From positions 1 to 64,000 of the forward strand of contig JAUNPK010000014.1 of assembly GCA_030536855.1 (NCBI GenBank): 64,000 nt of DNA, written 5' to 3'. This DNA comes from Eubacteriales bacterium. Lineage in GTDB: Bacteria; Bacillota; Clostridia; Lachnospirales; Lachnospiraceae. Position numbers and translations under genes: made by a program. Positions within the stretch are counted from its first letter, which is position 1, and every line of letters begins with the position of its first letter. This document shows, one piece after another, positions 32,533-41,744 of this stretch. The notes beneath the pieces were generated by a model. That model ran no database searches. It was not told the origin of the DNA and saw only the letters and a list, made by a program, of their open reading frames with translations.

Positions 32533-33087
32533 ATGCCGCCAAAAGCAAAGTATTCTAAAGAACAGATAATTGATGGTGCTTTCAATATTGTGAGAGAAAA
32601 AGGAGCCTCATCACTGAGCGCCCGAAACCTGGCAAAATATCTTGGGATTTCAACAGGACCTATATTTGTGGCGTTTAATTCTATTGAGGAATTACAGGAG
32701 GCTGTTCTAGCAAAGGCGAAGGATTTATATAATGGATATATAAGTGAAGGGTTGAAAGAAACTCCATCATTTAAAGGGGCAGGAATGAAATTTATTCAGT
32801 TTGCAAAGGATGAACCGGAGCTTTTCAGGATTATATTCCTGTCAGAAAACGGAAGTAAGGATGAACTTACACATTTTCTTCCTCAAAATGATGACAATTA
32901 TCCAATGATTCAGGATGCCATAGAGAAAAGTTACGGGATAAGTCCTGAGAAGGCTAGAAATCTGTATAATCATATGTCAGTTTATGCCTATGGTTTTGCA
33001 TCCCTTTACATGCAAAAAATATACATGTATACCATGGAAGATATCAGCCGTATGATGACGGAAGTTTTTTCGGCAATGATACATTGA
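32533..33087 (+). CDS. TetR-family transcriptional repressor
   Basis: 184 residues. The N-terminal helix-turn-helix has EQIIDGAFNIVREKGASSLSARNLAKYLGIS with the recognition helix near residues 30-48. A TetR_C-like ligand domain follows. The start is ATG 32533 behind AAAGGAGAATACA. It is the first gene of an operon with an ABC exporter (ATPase 31 bp downstream). The two ATAAC-N4-GTTAT sites at its promoter indicate autorepression and control of the exporter. Confidence 0.9.
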   Translation: MPPKAKYSKEQIIDGAFNIVREKGASSLSARNLAKYLGISTGPIFVAFNSIEELQEAVLAKAKDLYNGYISEGLKETPSFKGAGMKFIQFAKDEPELFRIIFLSENGSKDELTHFLPQNDDNYPMIQDAIEKSYGISPEKARNLYNHMSVYAYGFASLYMQKIYMYTMEDISRMMTEVFSAMIH

Positions 33088-33118
33088 TTTTAATAAAGAT
33101 TTCGGAATGGAGGAAAAG

Positions 33119-33829
33119 ATGTTAAGAATAGAAAATTTAACAAAAACATACGGGAATAAGAAGGCAGTGGATGATTTATCCCTTCATATTCTTCCGGGGG
33201 AGATTTATGGATTTATAGGTCATAACGGTGCGGGTAAGACAACAACACTGAAGGCCTGTTGCGGTATTCTGCAGTTTGATAAGGGAGAAATCTATATTGA
33301 CGGCACATCAATTAAAAGCAACCCGCTTTTGTGTAAATCAAAGATTGCTTACATTCCTGATAATCCGGATATATATGAATATATGTCGGGAATTCAGTTT
33401 TTAAATTTTGTTGCAGATATTTTTGGAGTGGATGCAAAGGAGCGCAAGAATCGTATTCATAAGTATTCGGATATGCTGGAACTGACAAGTGATCTGGCTC
33501 AGCCTGTATCCGCTTATTCACATGGAATGAAGCAGAAGCTGGCCATTATTTCTGCATTAATTCATGAACCAAAGTTAATAATTATGGATGAACCTTTTGT
33601 AGGTCTTGACCCTAAGGCAAGTCATTTGTTGAAAGAACTGATGCGGGAAATGTGTGATAACGGAGGTGCCATTTTCTTCTCCACACATGTACTTGAGGTG
33701 GCGGAAAAACTTTGTGATAAAATTGCTATCATTAAGGATGGTAAGCTGATTCGTTTCGGAACTATGGAAGAGGTTAAGGGTGACACGTCGCTTGAAAGTG
33801 TTTTTTTGGAATTGGAGGATAAACAATGA
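33119..33829 (+). CDS. ABC-2 exporter ATPase
   Basis: 236 residues: Walker A GHNGAGKTT, signature YSHGMKQKLAIISAL, Walker B LIIMDEPFVGLD and STHVLEVAEKLCD. This is the drug/bacteriocin-exporter branch that pairs with ABC-2 permeases. The start is ATG 33119 behind GGAGG (5 nt). The permease gene overlaps its stop by 4 bp (ATGA). Confidence 0.93.
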   Translation: MLRIENLTKTYGNKKAVDDLSLHILPGEIYGFIGHNGAGKTTTLKACCGILQFDKGEIYIDGTSIKSNPLLCKSKIAYIPDNPDIYEYMSGIQFLNFVADIFGVDAKERKNRIHKYSDMLELTSDLAQPVSAYSHGMKQKLAIISALIHEPKLIIMDEPFVGLDPKASHLLKELMREMCDNGGAIFFSTHVLEVAEKLCDKIAIIKDGKLIRFGTMEEVKGDTSLESVFLELEDKQ

Positions 33830-35421
33830 CAAAAACATTATTAAAAAAGCAGATGATGGAGACCTTTTCATGGGTGTATTTTAACCGGAAAAATGGTAAG
33901 AAACGTACAGGAACAGGATTGCTTACGTATATCGTTCTGTGTCTGGGAATTTATGGCATGCTGGGGTGCATGTTTTATGAAATGGCGGACACCATGTGCA
34001 ATCCATTAAGCAAAATGGGATATAGCTGGTTATATTTTGTAATGATAAGCCTGTCAGCTATTTTGATGGGAGTATTTGGGAGTGTATTTAGCACATTTAC
34101 GTCTCTTTATCAGGCAAAGGATAATGATTTACTGTTGTCTATGCCTATTCCCACATCCAAAATAATCATGATGAGATTATCGGGAGTCTATATGCTTGGC
34201 CTTATTTATGAGCTTATAGTAATGATTCCGGCCTTAATTGTCTGGTTTAGATATGTAGATGTAAGCCTGCCGGGAATTGTATTCAGTATCATCATTCCAT
34301 TTGAGATGTCTATTTTTGTACTTACTTTGTCTTGCATTCTTGGATGGGTAGTGGCAATAATAAGCGCTAAGGTGAAAAATAAAAGTTTTGTTACGGTGTT
34401 TTTATCTCTGGCTTTTATTGCGGGTTATTATTATACATATATGAGTGCATACAAAATTCTGGGAGATATAATTGCTAATGCTCAAGGGATAGCAGATGGG
34501 GTGAAAAATATTTTGTTTCCTTTTTATCACATGGCAATGGCGGCAGAAGGAAATGCCATATCTATGCTGATATTTACAGGAATAATTCTCGCACTTTTTG
34601 GGATTGTTTACATTGTATTGTCACGAGGATTTATCAGATTGGCTACCACAAAAAAAGGCGCTGTCAAGGTTAAATATAATGAGGGGATGGTTAAATCTGC
34701 AAAACCTGATACAGCGCTGCTTAAAAAAGAACTCAAGCGTTTTGCAGGAAGTCCTAATTATATAATGAATTGTGGACTTGGTATTATTCTAATGATTGTT
34801 GCGGGAGTAGTACTTATTGTTAAAGGCGATACAATCAGAAGAATTATATCTATGCCTTTTGATGGAATAGGACAGATGGTTCCTCTTATTGTAACAGCAG
34901 CTTTGTGTATTGTTGTATCAGCCAATGATATTTCGGCACCGTCGGTATCCCTTGAAGGTAAAAATATATGGATTTTACAGGTGCTTCCTGTGTCAGCATG
35001 GCAGGTATTAAAGGCAAAGATGAAGCTGCATTTGCTTCTGACCATGCCTCCTGCAGCTTTTATGACGGTATGCGCATTGGTTGTTACCAAACCATCGGTT
35101 GAATTTTTAATATTGATACCTGTTACAGTTGCAATATTTATTGTTGTTATGGCAATGTTCGGTCTTTTTATGAACCTTAAGACACCTAACCTTAACTGGA
35201 CAAATGAGGTTGTTCCAATTAAGCAGTCGTTTAGTGTTCTTATTACGCTGTTTGGAGGGTGGGCTATTGTTATAATGTTTGCAATAGTATACCTTGTAAT
35301 GGACGGAGCTGTAAGCTCTGTTGTTTATCTTTCTATGATATGTGCCTTTTTTGCTCTTGTTGCAATATTGTTATTCTTCTGGCTGAAGAACAGGGGAACA
35401 AAAATATTTGAAAGATTATAA
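33826..35421 (+). CDS. ABC-2-type exporter permease, 12-helix form
   Basis: 531 residues with about twelve hydrophobic helices in two halves separated by a cytoplasmic stretch near residues 270-300 (TTKKGAVKVKYNEGM). The phrase ASPSVSLEGKNIWILQVLPVSAWQVLKAKM is represented near residues 365-395 and is typical of large Firmicutes ABC exporter permeases. Substrate unknown. Translationally coupled to the ATPase. The 3' end faces a perfect 34-bp inverted repeat that separates it from a convergent gene. Confidence 0.85.
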   Translation: MTKTLLKKQMMETFSWVYFNRKNGKKRTGTGLLTYIVLCLGIYGMLGCMFYEMADTMCNPLSKMGYSWLYFVMISLSAILMGVFGSVFSTFTSLYQAKDNDLLLSMPIPTSKIIMMRLSGVYMLGLIYELIVMIPALIVWFRYVDVSLPGIVFSIIIPFEMSIFVLTLSCILGWVVAIISAKVKNKSFVTVFLSLAFIAGYYYTYMSAYKILGDIIANAQGIADGVKNILFPFYHMAMAAEGNAISMLIFTGIILALFGIVYIVLSRGFIRLATTKKGAVKVKYNEGMVKSAKPDTALLKKELKRFAGSPNYIMNCGLGIILMIVAGVVLIVKGDTIRRIISMPFDGIGQMVPLIVTAALCIVVSANDISAPSVSLEGKNIWILQVLPVSAWQVLKAKMKLHLLLTMPPAAFMTVCALVVTKPSVEFLILIPVTVAIFIVVMAMFGLFMNLKTPNLNWTNEVVPIKQSFSVLITLFGGWAIVIMFAIVYLVMDGAVSSVVYLSMICAFFALVAILLFFWLKNRGTKIFERL

Positions 35422-35434
35422 TTAAAGGGATTGA

Positions 35435-35508
35435 AGGGTCAGACCCCATAAAATTTTTATAAACTTTTACAACAAAAAGTTTATAAAAATTTTATGGGGT
35501 CTGACCCT
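35435..35508. repeat. GGGTCAGACCCC repeat pair, site 4: perfect 34-bp stem
   Basis: Two repeat units in opposite orientation form 34-nt arms (35435-35468 and 35475-35508) that pair perfectly around ACAACA. Each arm contains its own GGGTCWGACC core. It lies between the converging exporter and aminotransferase genes and should stop both transcripts. Confidence 0.85.
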
Positions 35509-35515
35509 CTTTTTC

Positions 35516-36640
35516 CTATATATTTTCTAAAAACAGTTCTTCAAGATTTCCCTTAAGGGGAACGCCAAGATTATTTAAAACTTTGCCAAGAAGGGCGAGA
35601 GTTTCTCGCATATCTTCCACATTGCAATTCGCACCCATATGTCCGATGCGGATAACTTTTCCTGCAAGGAAGTCAAAAGAACCTGCAAGCATGATTCCAC
35701 CGGATTTCATCCCTTCAAGAATCTGGTCTGCAGTTGCATTATCCGGAACATCAAATACTGTGACAGTGTTACAGAAACCACTCTTAAGGTGAAGTTTTAA
35801 TCCTGCATCAACCAGTGCTTTTCTTGTGGCATTACCAATCTTTTCGTGGCGCTTAATCATATCCTTGTCAGCTTTGATATTTTCAAGTGCCTGTGCAAGC
35901 CCATATATATCACTTATAGGCATAGTGTAAGGAAACCATTTTGATTCATAATATCCGTCAAATATATTAAGATTGGCATAAAATGAAGCAACAGGTGTTT
36001 TGCGGTTATGAAAAGCTTTCTTTGCATCATCGCTTACAACAACAAATGTAAGTCCCGGAGGCGCTGAAACAGCTTTTTGAGAACCACCGCACAAAATGTC
36101 AATCTGATAATCGTCAACACGAACTTCTTCACCAAACATGGCAGATACAGAATCCACCAGAGTGAGAATATTATATTTTTTAAGCAAAGGACATATCTGG
36201 CTTATATCATTCTTTACTCCGCTTGGTGTATCGCAGTGTACAACGGTAGCATACTTGAAATCGTGATTTTCCGCCAGGAATTCTTCCAGTTTGGAAACAT
36301 CCAGTGTATTTTCATAGTCATCATGATAGACAATAGGAATACCTCCGTAAAGGCTTACAAAGTCAGCAAAACCTTTTCCGTAAATTCCATTATCAAGGAC
36401 CAGAACCTTATCTCCAGGTTCTGTGAGAGTAGCACATGCTGCCTCAAGGCCAAGAATTCCCTCACCATCGAGAATTAAAGTTTCATTTTTTGTGTAAAGA
36501 AGAGAGCTTATTAGCTCACAGGTTTTTTTGTAAAATTCTACAAACTCCACGTCAAGGTCAGGATTGGTGCATATTCTGCTTCGTGCCATACGCACATTTT
36601 CACTTACCTGAGTAGGCCCCGGTGTCATAATTTTATACAT
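35516..36640 (-). CDS. PLP-dependent aminotransferase, class V, alanine-glyoxylate/serine-pyruvate type
   Basis: 374 residues. It begins KIMTPGPTQVSENVR, the family's substrate-loop signature. GEGILGLEAACATL follows, then VHCDTPSGVKND, VDSVSAMFGEE and the PLP lysine in CGGSQKAVSAPPGL (about residue 190). The C-terminal Arg in VIRIGHMG binds the substrate carboxylate. Likely reactions are amino-group transfer between Ala or Ser and glyoxylate; 2-aminoethylphosphonate is a possible alternative. Start at minus-strand ATG 36640 with GGAG 7 nt upstream. It follows an ECF S-component gene by 32 bp. Confidence 0.85.
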   Translation of the reverse strand: MYKIMTPGPTQVSENVRMARSRICTNPDLDVEFVEFYKKTCELISSLLYTKNETLILDGEGILGLEAACATLTEPGDKVLVLDNGIYGKGFADFVSLYGGIPIVYHDDYENTLDVSKLEEFLAENHDFKYATVVHCDTPSGVKNDISQICPLLKKYNILTLVDSVSAMFGEEVRVDDYQIDILCGGSQKAVSAPPGLTFVVVSDDAKKAFHNRKTPVASFYANLNIFDGYYESKWFPYTMPISDIYGLAQALENIKADKDMIKRHEKIGNATRKALVDAGLKLHLKSGFCNTVTVFDVPDNATADQILEGMKSGGIMLAGSFDFLAGKVIRIGHMGANCNVEDMRETLALLGKVLNNLGVPLKGNLEELFLENI

Positions 36641-36672
36641 ACAAATCTCCATTCTGCAATGGGCTGCTGCAT

Positions 36673-37203
36673 TTATGCAATGCTTGCCTTAAGTGCAACG
36701 GCTCTTAATTTTTCTACAACAATAAGTACGATAACAGCGGCAACACCAATCTGAACCAGATTTCCCGGTATAGATGCCATTGGAGCAAGCCAGTTTCCGT
36801 AAATAACGATTTCTGCAATGTAGTAACCTACGACTTTGATAATGCAGGCAACACCGATTGCTAACGCATCATATCCGATTCCGTGGTGCTTTTCTGTGAT
36901 TGCACCAACAGCAAATCCCATAAGTGCAACTATTACAAATGTAAAAGGAGCCCAGAGTGTCCATCCGGAAAGAAGGTCAAAAAGTCCCATTCCAACACCG
37001 CCGGCAATAGCACCTGTCTTTTTTCCAAATATAATAGCTCCGATGAAAAGAGGTACATTGCCAAGATGAACAAGTCCTCCGTTGGCTGCGATAGGAAGCC
37101 TGATATTAACAAATGCAGTGAATACGTATGTGAGGGCTATAAACACTGCGGTTATTGTTATAAATTTGATATTGTTGTTTAAATTTGCTTTGTTATTTGA
37201 CAT
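36673..37203 (-). CDS. ECF transporter substrate-binding S component
   Basis: 176 residues, six helices. It has IKFITITAVFIALTYVFTAF, GLVHLGNVPLFIGAIIFG and KTGAIAGGVGMGLFDLLSGW, which mark ECF_trnsprt-type S components. It would need the general EcfAAT module, not seen here. The linked PLP-dependent aminotransferase makes a B6 vitamer or an amino-acid-related substrate plausible, but this is a guess. Start at minus-strand ATG 37203 behind GGGAGG. The upstream region holds several palindromes. Confidence 0.82.
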   Translation of the reverse strand: MSNNKANLNNNIKFITITAVFIALTYVFTAFVNIRLPIAANGGLVHLGNVPLFIGAIIFGKKTGAIAGGVGMGLFDLLSGWTLWAPFTFVIVALMGFAVGAITEKHHGIGYDALAIGVACIIKVVGYYIAEIVIYGNWLAPMASIPGNLVQIGVAAVIVLIVVEKLRAVALKASIA

Positions 37204-37264
37204 AACTTTATCCTCCCAAATATACCGGCAGATATAAGTGAATTTGCGAATACAAGTGTGTTTC

Positions 37265-37396
37265 ATAGTATAAGCATACTTGATAGTATACCTGCTGATA
37301 TTTATTTAGCTTGAGATTATATCTCAAGCTAAAAGTATATTAATACAAACTGGTATTTATTATAGCTCCAATTTAATTAATTTTTATAATACCAGT
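37265..37396 (-). promoter_or_regulatory. Regulatory region with three repeat/palindrome sets
   Basis: ATAGTATA occurs twice (37265 and 37282). A 13-bp perfect stem TTTAGCTTGAGAT / ATCTCAAGCTAAA with a 3-nt loop spans 37305-37333. ACTGGTATT (37349-37357) faces AATACCAGT (37388-37396). The 281-bp gap lies between divergent genes for the ECF S component and an Mbeg1-like protein. Confidence 0.5.
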
Positions 37397-37484
37397 TGCC
37401 ATTATAAAATATTATGAAATATTAAGAGGATATTTTCGGGGTATTTTGATATAATAAATTATTATAGAGGATGAGGGGTTATTT

Positions 37485-38579
37485 ATGGCAAATCTTATTG
37501 ATTATCTTAATTGGCGTGGAGACCTTACATTTGATAAAGTACCTTTTAACGACATAGACAATTTAATACTTGCGGAAATATCCTATGTAAACCTTACAGA
37601 CATAGTGCCTTCTGTAAAAAGTGGTGAATCTGTAACGCTGGAGGAGGCTTCATGCATATTTTTTGAAATGAATGATGAGGAAGAACTAAAGAACTCCAAG
37701 TCATTTATATGGCAGGCACCCTTCCTTATGAGAGAAGCGGCAAAAACGGAAAGATTCAGGAACCTGTTGCTTTCCAATTATGTGGATAATATTGATGAAA
37801 TTATAGAGATGCAGTTTGGGGTGTTTCACATCAAGCTGGATGATAAAAACACTTACATTGCCTTTAGAGGAACTGATGACTCCCTGGTGGGGTGGAAAGA
37901 AGATTTTAATATGAGTTTTATATCTCCGGTTCCTTCCCAGAAGGGTGCCGTGGAATACATGAATAAGACTGCTGATAAACTTAGGGGCAATATATATGTG
38001 GGAGGACATTCAAAGGGTGGAAATCTTGCTATATACTCATCAGTTTATTGCCATAATAAGATAAAAAGAAAAATTAAATGTATATATAATAATGATGGAC
38101 CAGGGTTTGATAAAAGCGTTATTGAAAGTGAAGAGTATCTTCAGATGAAGCCTAAAATCAAAAGTATTGTGCCACAACATTCCATTGTGGGCATGCTGTT
38201 GGAACATGACGATGATTATATTATAGTTGAAAGCAGTGAACAAGGAATCATGCAGCATGATGCCATGTCATGGCAGGTAATGGGTGCCGGGTTTAAAAAG
38301 GCTTCTAAGCTTAGCTCTGCCAGTATCAGATTAAATAAGGCTTTGAGCAGATGGATAAACAGTATTGATAAGGAACAGCGGTCTGAATTTGTCGATACTT
38401 TGTTTAATATTATAACAGCCAGCGGAGCCAAGTATTTATCCGAAATAAACAGTGATATATTTAAAAGTGCCAAATCAGTTTTTATGCAGTATACATCTCT
38501 TGACAGAGAAAGCCGAAATATGATTAGAAGACTTCTTATTTCTCTTACGGGAGAGATAGGAAAAACGAGGCATAAATAA
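37485..38579 (+). CDS. Mbeg1-like (DUF2974) alpha/beta-hydrolase
   Basis: 364 residues. It begins NLIDYLNWRGDLTFDKVPFNDIDNLI, the family's N-terminal signature, and has AFRGTDDSLVGWKEDF and the nucleophile elbow GHSKGGNLA near residue 172. The Ser in GHSKG is the expected catalytic nucleophile. Family members are cytosolic lipase-like proteins of unknown substrate. The ribosome binding site is GAGGGG, 8 nt before ATG. Its stop is 2 bp from the end of a convergent deacetylase gene. Confidence 0.85.
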   Translation: MANLIDYLNWRGDLTFDKVPFNDIDNLILAEISYVNLTDIVPSVKSGESVTLEEASCIFFEMNDEEELKNSKSFIWQAPFLMREAAKTERFRNLLLSNYVDNIDEIIEMQFGVFHIKLDDKNTYIAFRGTDDSLVGWKEDFNMSFISPVPSQKGAVEYMNKTADKLRGNIYVGGHSKGGNLAIYSSVYCHNKIKRKIKCIYNNDGPGFDKSVIESEEYLQMKPKIKSIVPQHSIVGMLLEHDDDYIIVESSEQGIMQHDAMSWQVMGAGFKKASKLSSASIRLNKALSRWINSIDKEQRSEFVDTLFNIITASGAKYLSEINSDIFKSAKSVFMQYTSLDRESRNMIRRLLISLTGEIGKTRHK

Positions 38580-38581
38580 AC

Positions 38582-39403
38582 TCAGTCCTTTATTTGTTTT
38601 CCTGTCTGATCCATATGGAAATTTTCCTTAATTATAAGCTGTGACACAGGAACAATCTCGTATCCCTGGGACTGAAGCCCTGTGATAACAGATTCCAATG
38701 CCTGAGCGGTAAATTTGGCACCGTTGTGCATAAGAATAATAGCACCGTTATCTAATGCTTTATGCTGGGTAACGGTTTTTATTATGCTGTCTACCCCGTA
38801 ATCCTTCCAGTCCAGGGAATCCACTGACCACTGTATCGGATAGTAGTTGCAGCTGTAGGAAGTGGTGATTAATGTTGAATTGTAGTCACCATAAGGAGGC
38901 CGGAATAAATAGCTGTCGTAACCTGTAAGCTGCATGATACTGTCATGAACAGCCATAATTTCTTTTTTTTGCTGTTCGGGAGAAAGCTTGCTCATTTCTT
39001 TATGATTCTGGCTGTGATTTCCAAGATCGTGTCCTCTGCTATATATCTCTTTAACCATATCAGGGTAACTATCCACCCATCCTCCTGTCATAAAAAATGT
39101 GGTCTTTACATTATATTTATCAAGAATATCAAGAATCTGTATGGTATCGTCATCTCCCCAGGCTGCATCAAAGGATATAGCAACCTTTTTTTCATCTGTA
39201 TCAACACAGTAAATTGGTAAATTTTTCTGACCGGCGGTGCAGTCCCCGTTGATATTTCCTCCGCCGATAGTGGCACAGTCCTTTACATTTTCAGATTTTT
39301 TCTCATTTTCCTTGACATAGATAAAGAAGGAAATGGAAAAGATACTAAGAAAGAAACATAGGATTAAAGCAATTTTCAGAAAATTGCGATTATTGAATTT
39401 CAT
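38582..39403 (-). CDS. Membrane-anchored polysaccharide deacetylase (NodB family)
   Basis: 273 residues. One N-terminal helix (about 8-29) anchors an extracellular NodB domain with all motifs: ISFDAAWGDDDT (metal-binding Asp), GNHSQNHKEMSK (His pair), FRPPYGDYN, and LMHNGAKFT near the end. It resembles PdaA/PdaB-type peptidoglycan or chitooligosaccharide deacetylases. Start at minus-strand ATG 39403 behind CGGAG (9 nt); an in-frame codon 30 nt upstream has no site. Confidence 0.9.
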   Translation of the reverse strand: MKFNNRNFLKIALILCFFLSIFSISFFIYVKENEKKSENVKDCATIGGGNINGDCTAGQKNLPIYCVDTDEKKVAISFDAAWGDDDTIQILDILDKYNVKTTFFMTGGWVDSYPDMVKEIYSRGHDLGNHSQNHKEMSKLSPEQQKKEIMAVHDSIMQLTGYDSYLFRPPYGDYNSTLITTSYSCNYYPIQWSVDSLDWKDYGVDSIIKTVTQHKALDNGAIILMHNGAKFTAQALESVITGLQSQGYEIVPVSQLIIKENFHMDQTGKQIKD

Positions 39404-39518
39404 AGAAAAACTCCGTAGTTCATACTGATACATTAATTAGTAGATTATATGTGAATTAAAGAAATAATATACAAGACAATTTAATAAAGACAAGTGGTGG
39501 TGGATATGGCCGGTTGCG

Positions 39519-39527
39519 TGGTATAAT
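39519..39527 (+). promoter_or_regulatory. Extended -10 promoter element
   Basis: TG-G-TATAAT with no clear -35, about 93 bp before the anion permease gene. Confidence 0.4.
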
Positions 39528-39619
39528 AAAAAAACAAAGCAGTCTATTGTCTGAGTGTTCTGCGAAAGTCTGCTGTCTTATAAAGATTAATACAGATAAA
39601 GACGAAAGGAGTTGCCACC

Positions 39620-40753
39620 ATGAAATTTAAGCAGTTCATCCGACAGGAATCTGTACTCATAGTTGCAATTATACTTGCTGTTTTATCCGCATTTTTGGTG
39701 CATCCGGATAAGGAATACATTGATTATATAGATTTTCGTACATTGGGAATATTATTTTCTCTTATGACTGTGATGGCAGGGTTGAAAAGACATGGGGTGT
39801 TTGACCGGATGGGGCGGGCTTTGCTTAAACACACAGGGGGAACTCTCCAGCTGGTACTTGTGCTGGTAGGGTTGTGTTTCTTTGGAAGTATGTTTATTAC
39901 AAATGATGTGGCATTGTTAACTTTTGTGCCCTTCACCTTTGCCATACTGGGTAATCTGGGGGAACAGATGCAACACAGACTTGCTCTTCCTGTTGTGTGT
40001 ATGCAGACAGTTGCAGCCAATCTTGGCAGTATGTTGACACCTATCGGGAATCCTCAGAATTTATATCTTTACAGCAGGAGCAAAATTAGCATAATGGAGT
40101 TTGCAGGATTGATGCTGCCGTACACACTTGTTTCGGCGGTACTGCTTGTAGGATGGGCTGTTCTGCTCTGCCGTAGACAGAAGGAAAAGATATCGTTTAC
40201 TGCAATTGCACAACATCAGTCCGGACAGGGAAATAATAAGATTGTGGTACTCTATGGGATTTTGTTTGCATGCTGTCTCCTTGCTGTCATTCACATTGTT
40301 CCTTATAGTATTGTTTTTGGAGTGGTGTTGTTTTGTGTTTTTTGTGGAGACCGCAAAACTTTGAGTGCTGTGGATTATTCGCTCCTTTTGACATTTGTGG
40401 CTTTCTTTATTTTTATCGGAAATCTTGGGAGAATTACCATATTTTCTTCGTGGCTTAGGGAAATAATTTCCGGTCAGGAGGTTTTGGTAGCAGTTATGGC
40501 TTCCCAGGTGACCAGTAATGTTCCCGCAGCATTGCTGCTTTCCGGTTTTACACAGAACATGGAAGCGCTAATCATCGGCACTAATCTTGGCGGACTTGGT
40601 ACTCTGATTGCTTCTATGGCAAGTTTGATTTCCTATCGTCAGATTGTTGGACAGATGCCTCACAGTAAAGGAAAATATTTTGGTATATTTACAGCTTCAA
40701 ATATTATATTTCTCATTATTTTATTGGCGGTATGGGTTTTAACAGGACGATAA
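39620..40753 (+). CDS. ArsB/CitMHS-superfamily anion permease
   Basis: 377 residues with ten or eleven helices. LMTVMAGLKRHGVFDRMG and FITNDVALLTFVPFTF in the first half, and NLGSMLTPIGNPQN near residue 132, are the conserved ion-transporter signatures; the second half has SQVTSNVPAALLLSGF and TNLGGLGTLIASMASL, the inverted repeat of the same motif. Substrate may be a dicarboxylate, citrate or arsenite; no arsR or arsA is present. The ribosome binding site is AAAGGAG, 7-8 nt before ATG. Confidence 0.85.
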   Translation: MKFKQFIRQESVLIVAIILAVLSAFLVHPDKEYIDYIDFRTLGILFSLMTVMAGLKRHGVFDRMGRALLKHTGGTLQLVLVLVGLCFFGSMFITNDVALLTFVPFTFAILGNLGEQMQHRLALPVVCMQTVAANLGSMLTPIGNPQNLYLYSRSKISIMEFAGLMLPYTLVSAVLLVGWAVLLCRRQKEKISFTAIAQHQSGQGNNKIVVLYGILFACCLLAVIHIVPYSIVFGVVLFCVFCGDRKTLSAVDYSLLLTFVAFFIFIGNLGRITIFSSWLREIISGQEVLVAVMASQVTSNVPAALLLSGFTQNMEALIIGTNLGGLGTLIASMASLISYRQIVGQMPHSKGKYFGIFTASNIIFLIILLAVWVLTGR

Positions 40754-40874
40754 TAAATCCAATGTCAAAAACTTTAGACAATAAAAAACGGTATAAAATG
40801 CCGGTTGTCAAATACATTTGATAGATTAAAAATATTACTTTGATTAGAATAAATAGCGGAAGGAGGCAGACAAT

Positions 40875-41450
40875 ATGGAACTTGGAAAGCAGATAAAAAA
40901 ATATCGTAATGAATTATCGTTATCTCAGGATGCCCTTGCGGAAAAAATATATGTATCCAGACAGACCATTTCTAACTGGGAAAATGAAAAAAATTATCCG
41001 GATGTGAATAGTCTTGTTCTTTTAAGTGAAGTGTTTAACACCTCCATCGATAATCTAATTAAAGGAGATATTGAAATAATGAAAGAACAGGTTAAAGCAG
41101 AAGATAAGAAAAAATTTGAAAAGTTAAGCGGGATTTTTGGGGTTCTCTTCCTGCTGGCGATGATATTGCCCATTCCCCTGGCCCATTTTTTAAATTATGC
41201 CGGTATTGTTATATGGTTAGTGTTAATGGTGGTGACCCTTTATGTTGCTGTGCTGGTAGAAAAAAAGAAAAAACAATTTGATATCAGCACATATCGTGAA
41301 ATTATCGCTTTTACGGAGGGTGTCGGTCTTGATGAGATTGCGAAAGCAAAAGAAGAAGGAAAAAGGCCATATCAGAAACTTTTACTTGCATTTGGAGCAG
41401 GTATAATTACGCTGTTTATAGCGTTAATTTTTGCATATGTGCTGAAATAG
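40875..41450 (+). CDS. XRE-family regulator with C-terminal membrane helices
   Basis: 191 residues. The HTH_3 domain occupies residues 1-62 (GKQIKKYRNELSLSQDALAEKIYVSRQTISNWEN). A charged linker follows, then helices near 88-107, 110-126 and 167-190. This HTH-plus-membrane layout is widespread in Firmicutes. The ribosome binding site GGAAGGAGG lies about 9 nt before ATG. Confidence 0.85.
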   Translation: MELGKQIKKYRNELSLSQDALAEKIYVSRQTISNWENEKNYPDVNSLVLLSEVFNTSIDNLIKGDIEIMKEQVKAEDKKKFEKLSGIFGVLFLLAMILPIPLAHFLNYAGIVIWLVLMVVTLYVAVLVEKKKKQFDISTYREIIAFTEGVGLDEIAKAKEEGKRPYQKLLLAFGAGIITLFIALIFAYVLK

Positions 41451-41503
41451 GGAGCATTTCACATATCAAAAATTGGTGCGGCGCCTCTTTTTCTATGTAA
41501 AAA

Positions 41504-41642
41504 ACAACATATAGTTCTGCAGTTCAGGCACGCTTGCGCTGCTCTCGCCTCGCAACGGATACTAAATTCGCACGTTGCGCTCATTAAGTACCGGCGGGCT
41601 CAAAGCACCTGAATCTACATGAACTATATGTTGTCTTTTTTT
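41504..41642 (+). repeat. Nested long-hairpin element ending in a T run
   Basis: Outer 14-bp arms ACAACATATAGTTC (41504-41517) and GAACTATATGTTGT (41621-41634) pair perfectly. Inside are TTCAGG/CCTGAA (41523 and 41608) and CGCAACG/CGTTGCG (41551 and 41573). T residues follow from 41636. The interior is clearly richer in GC than its surroundings. It can act as a terminator of the XRE gene, but the size and interior are unlike an ordinary one. The next 60 bases hold another stem, GGCGTCGCA / TGCGACG. Confidence 0.65.
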
Positions 41643-41744
41643 AGCCTTTGAAGGCGTCGCAATAATTTTTCATAATGCGACGACCCCCATTTTGCTCCCC
41701 ATGCCACGTTAAAAACTATTTATCTGCTTATAATATCCTTAGTA

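Noticed and set aside
36077..36478. Plus-strand 133-codon frame opposite the aminotransferase
   Set aside because: Antisense shadow of a well-supported gene, with no ribosome binding site or domain.
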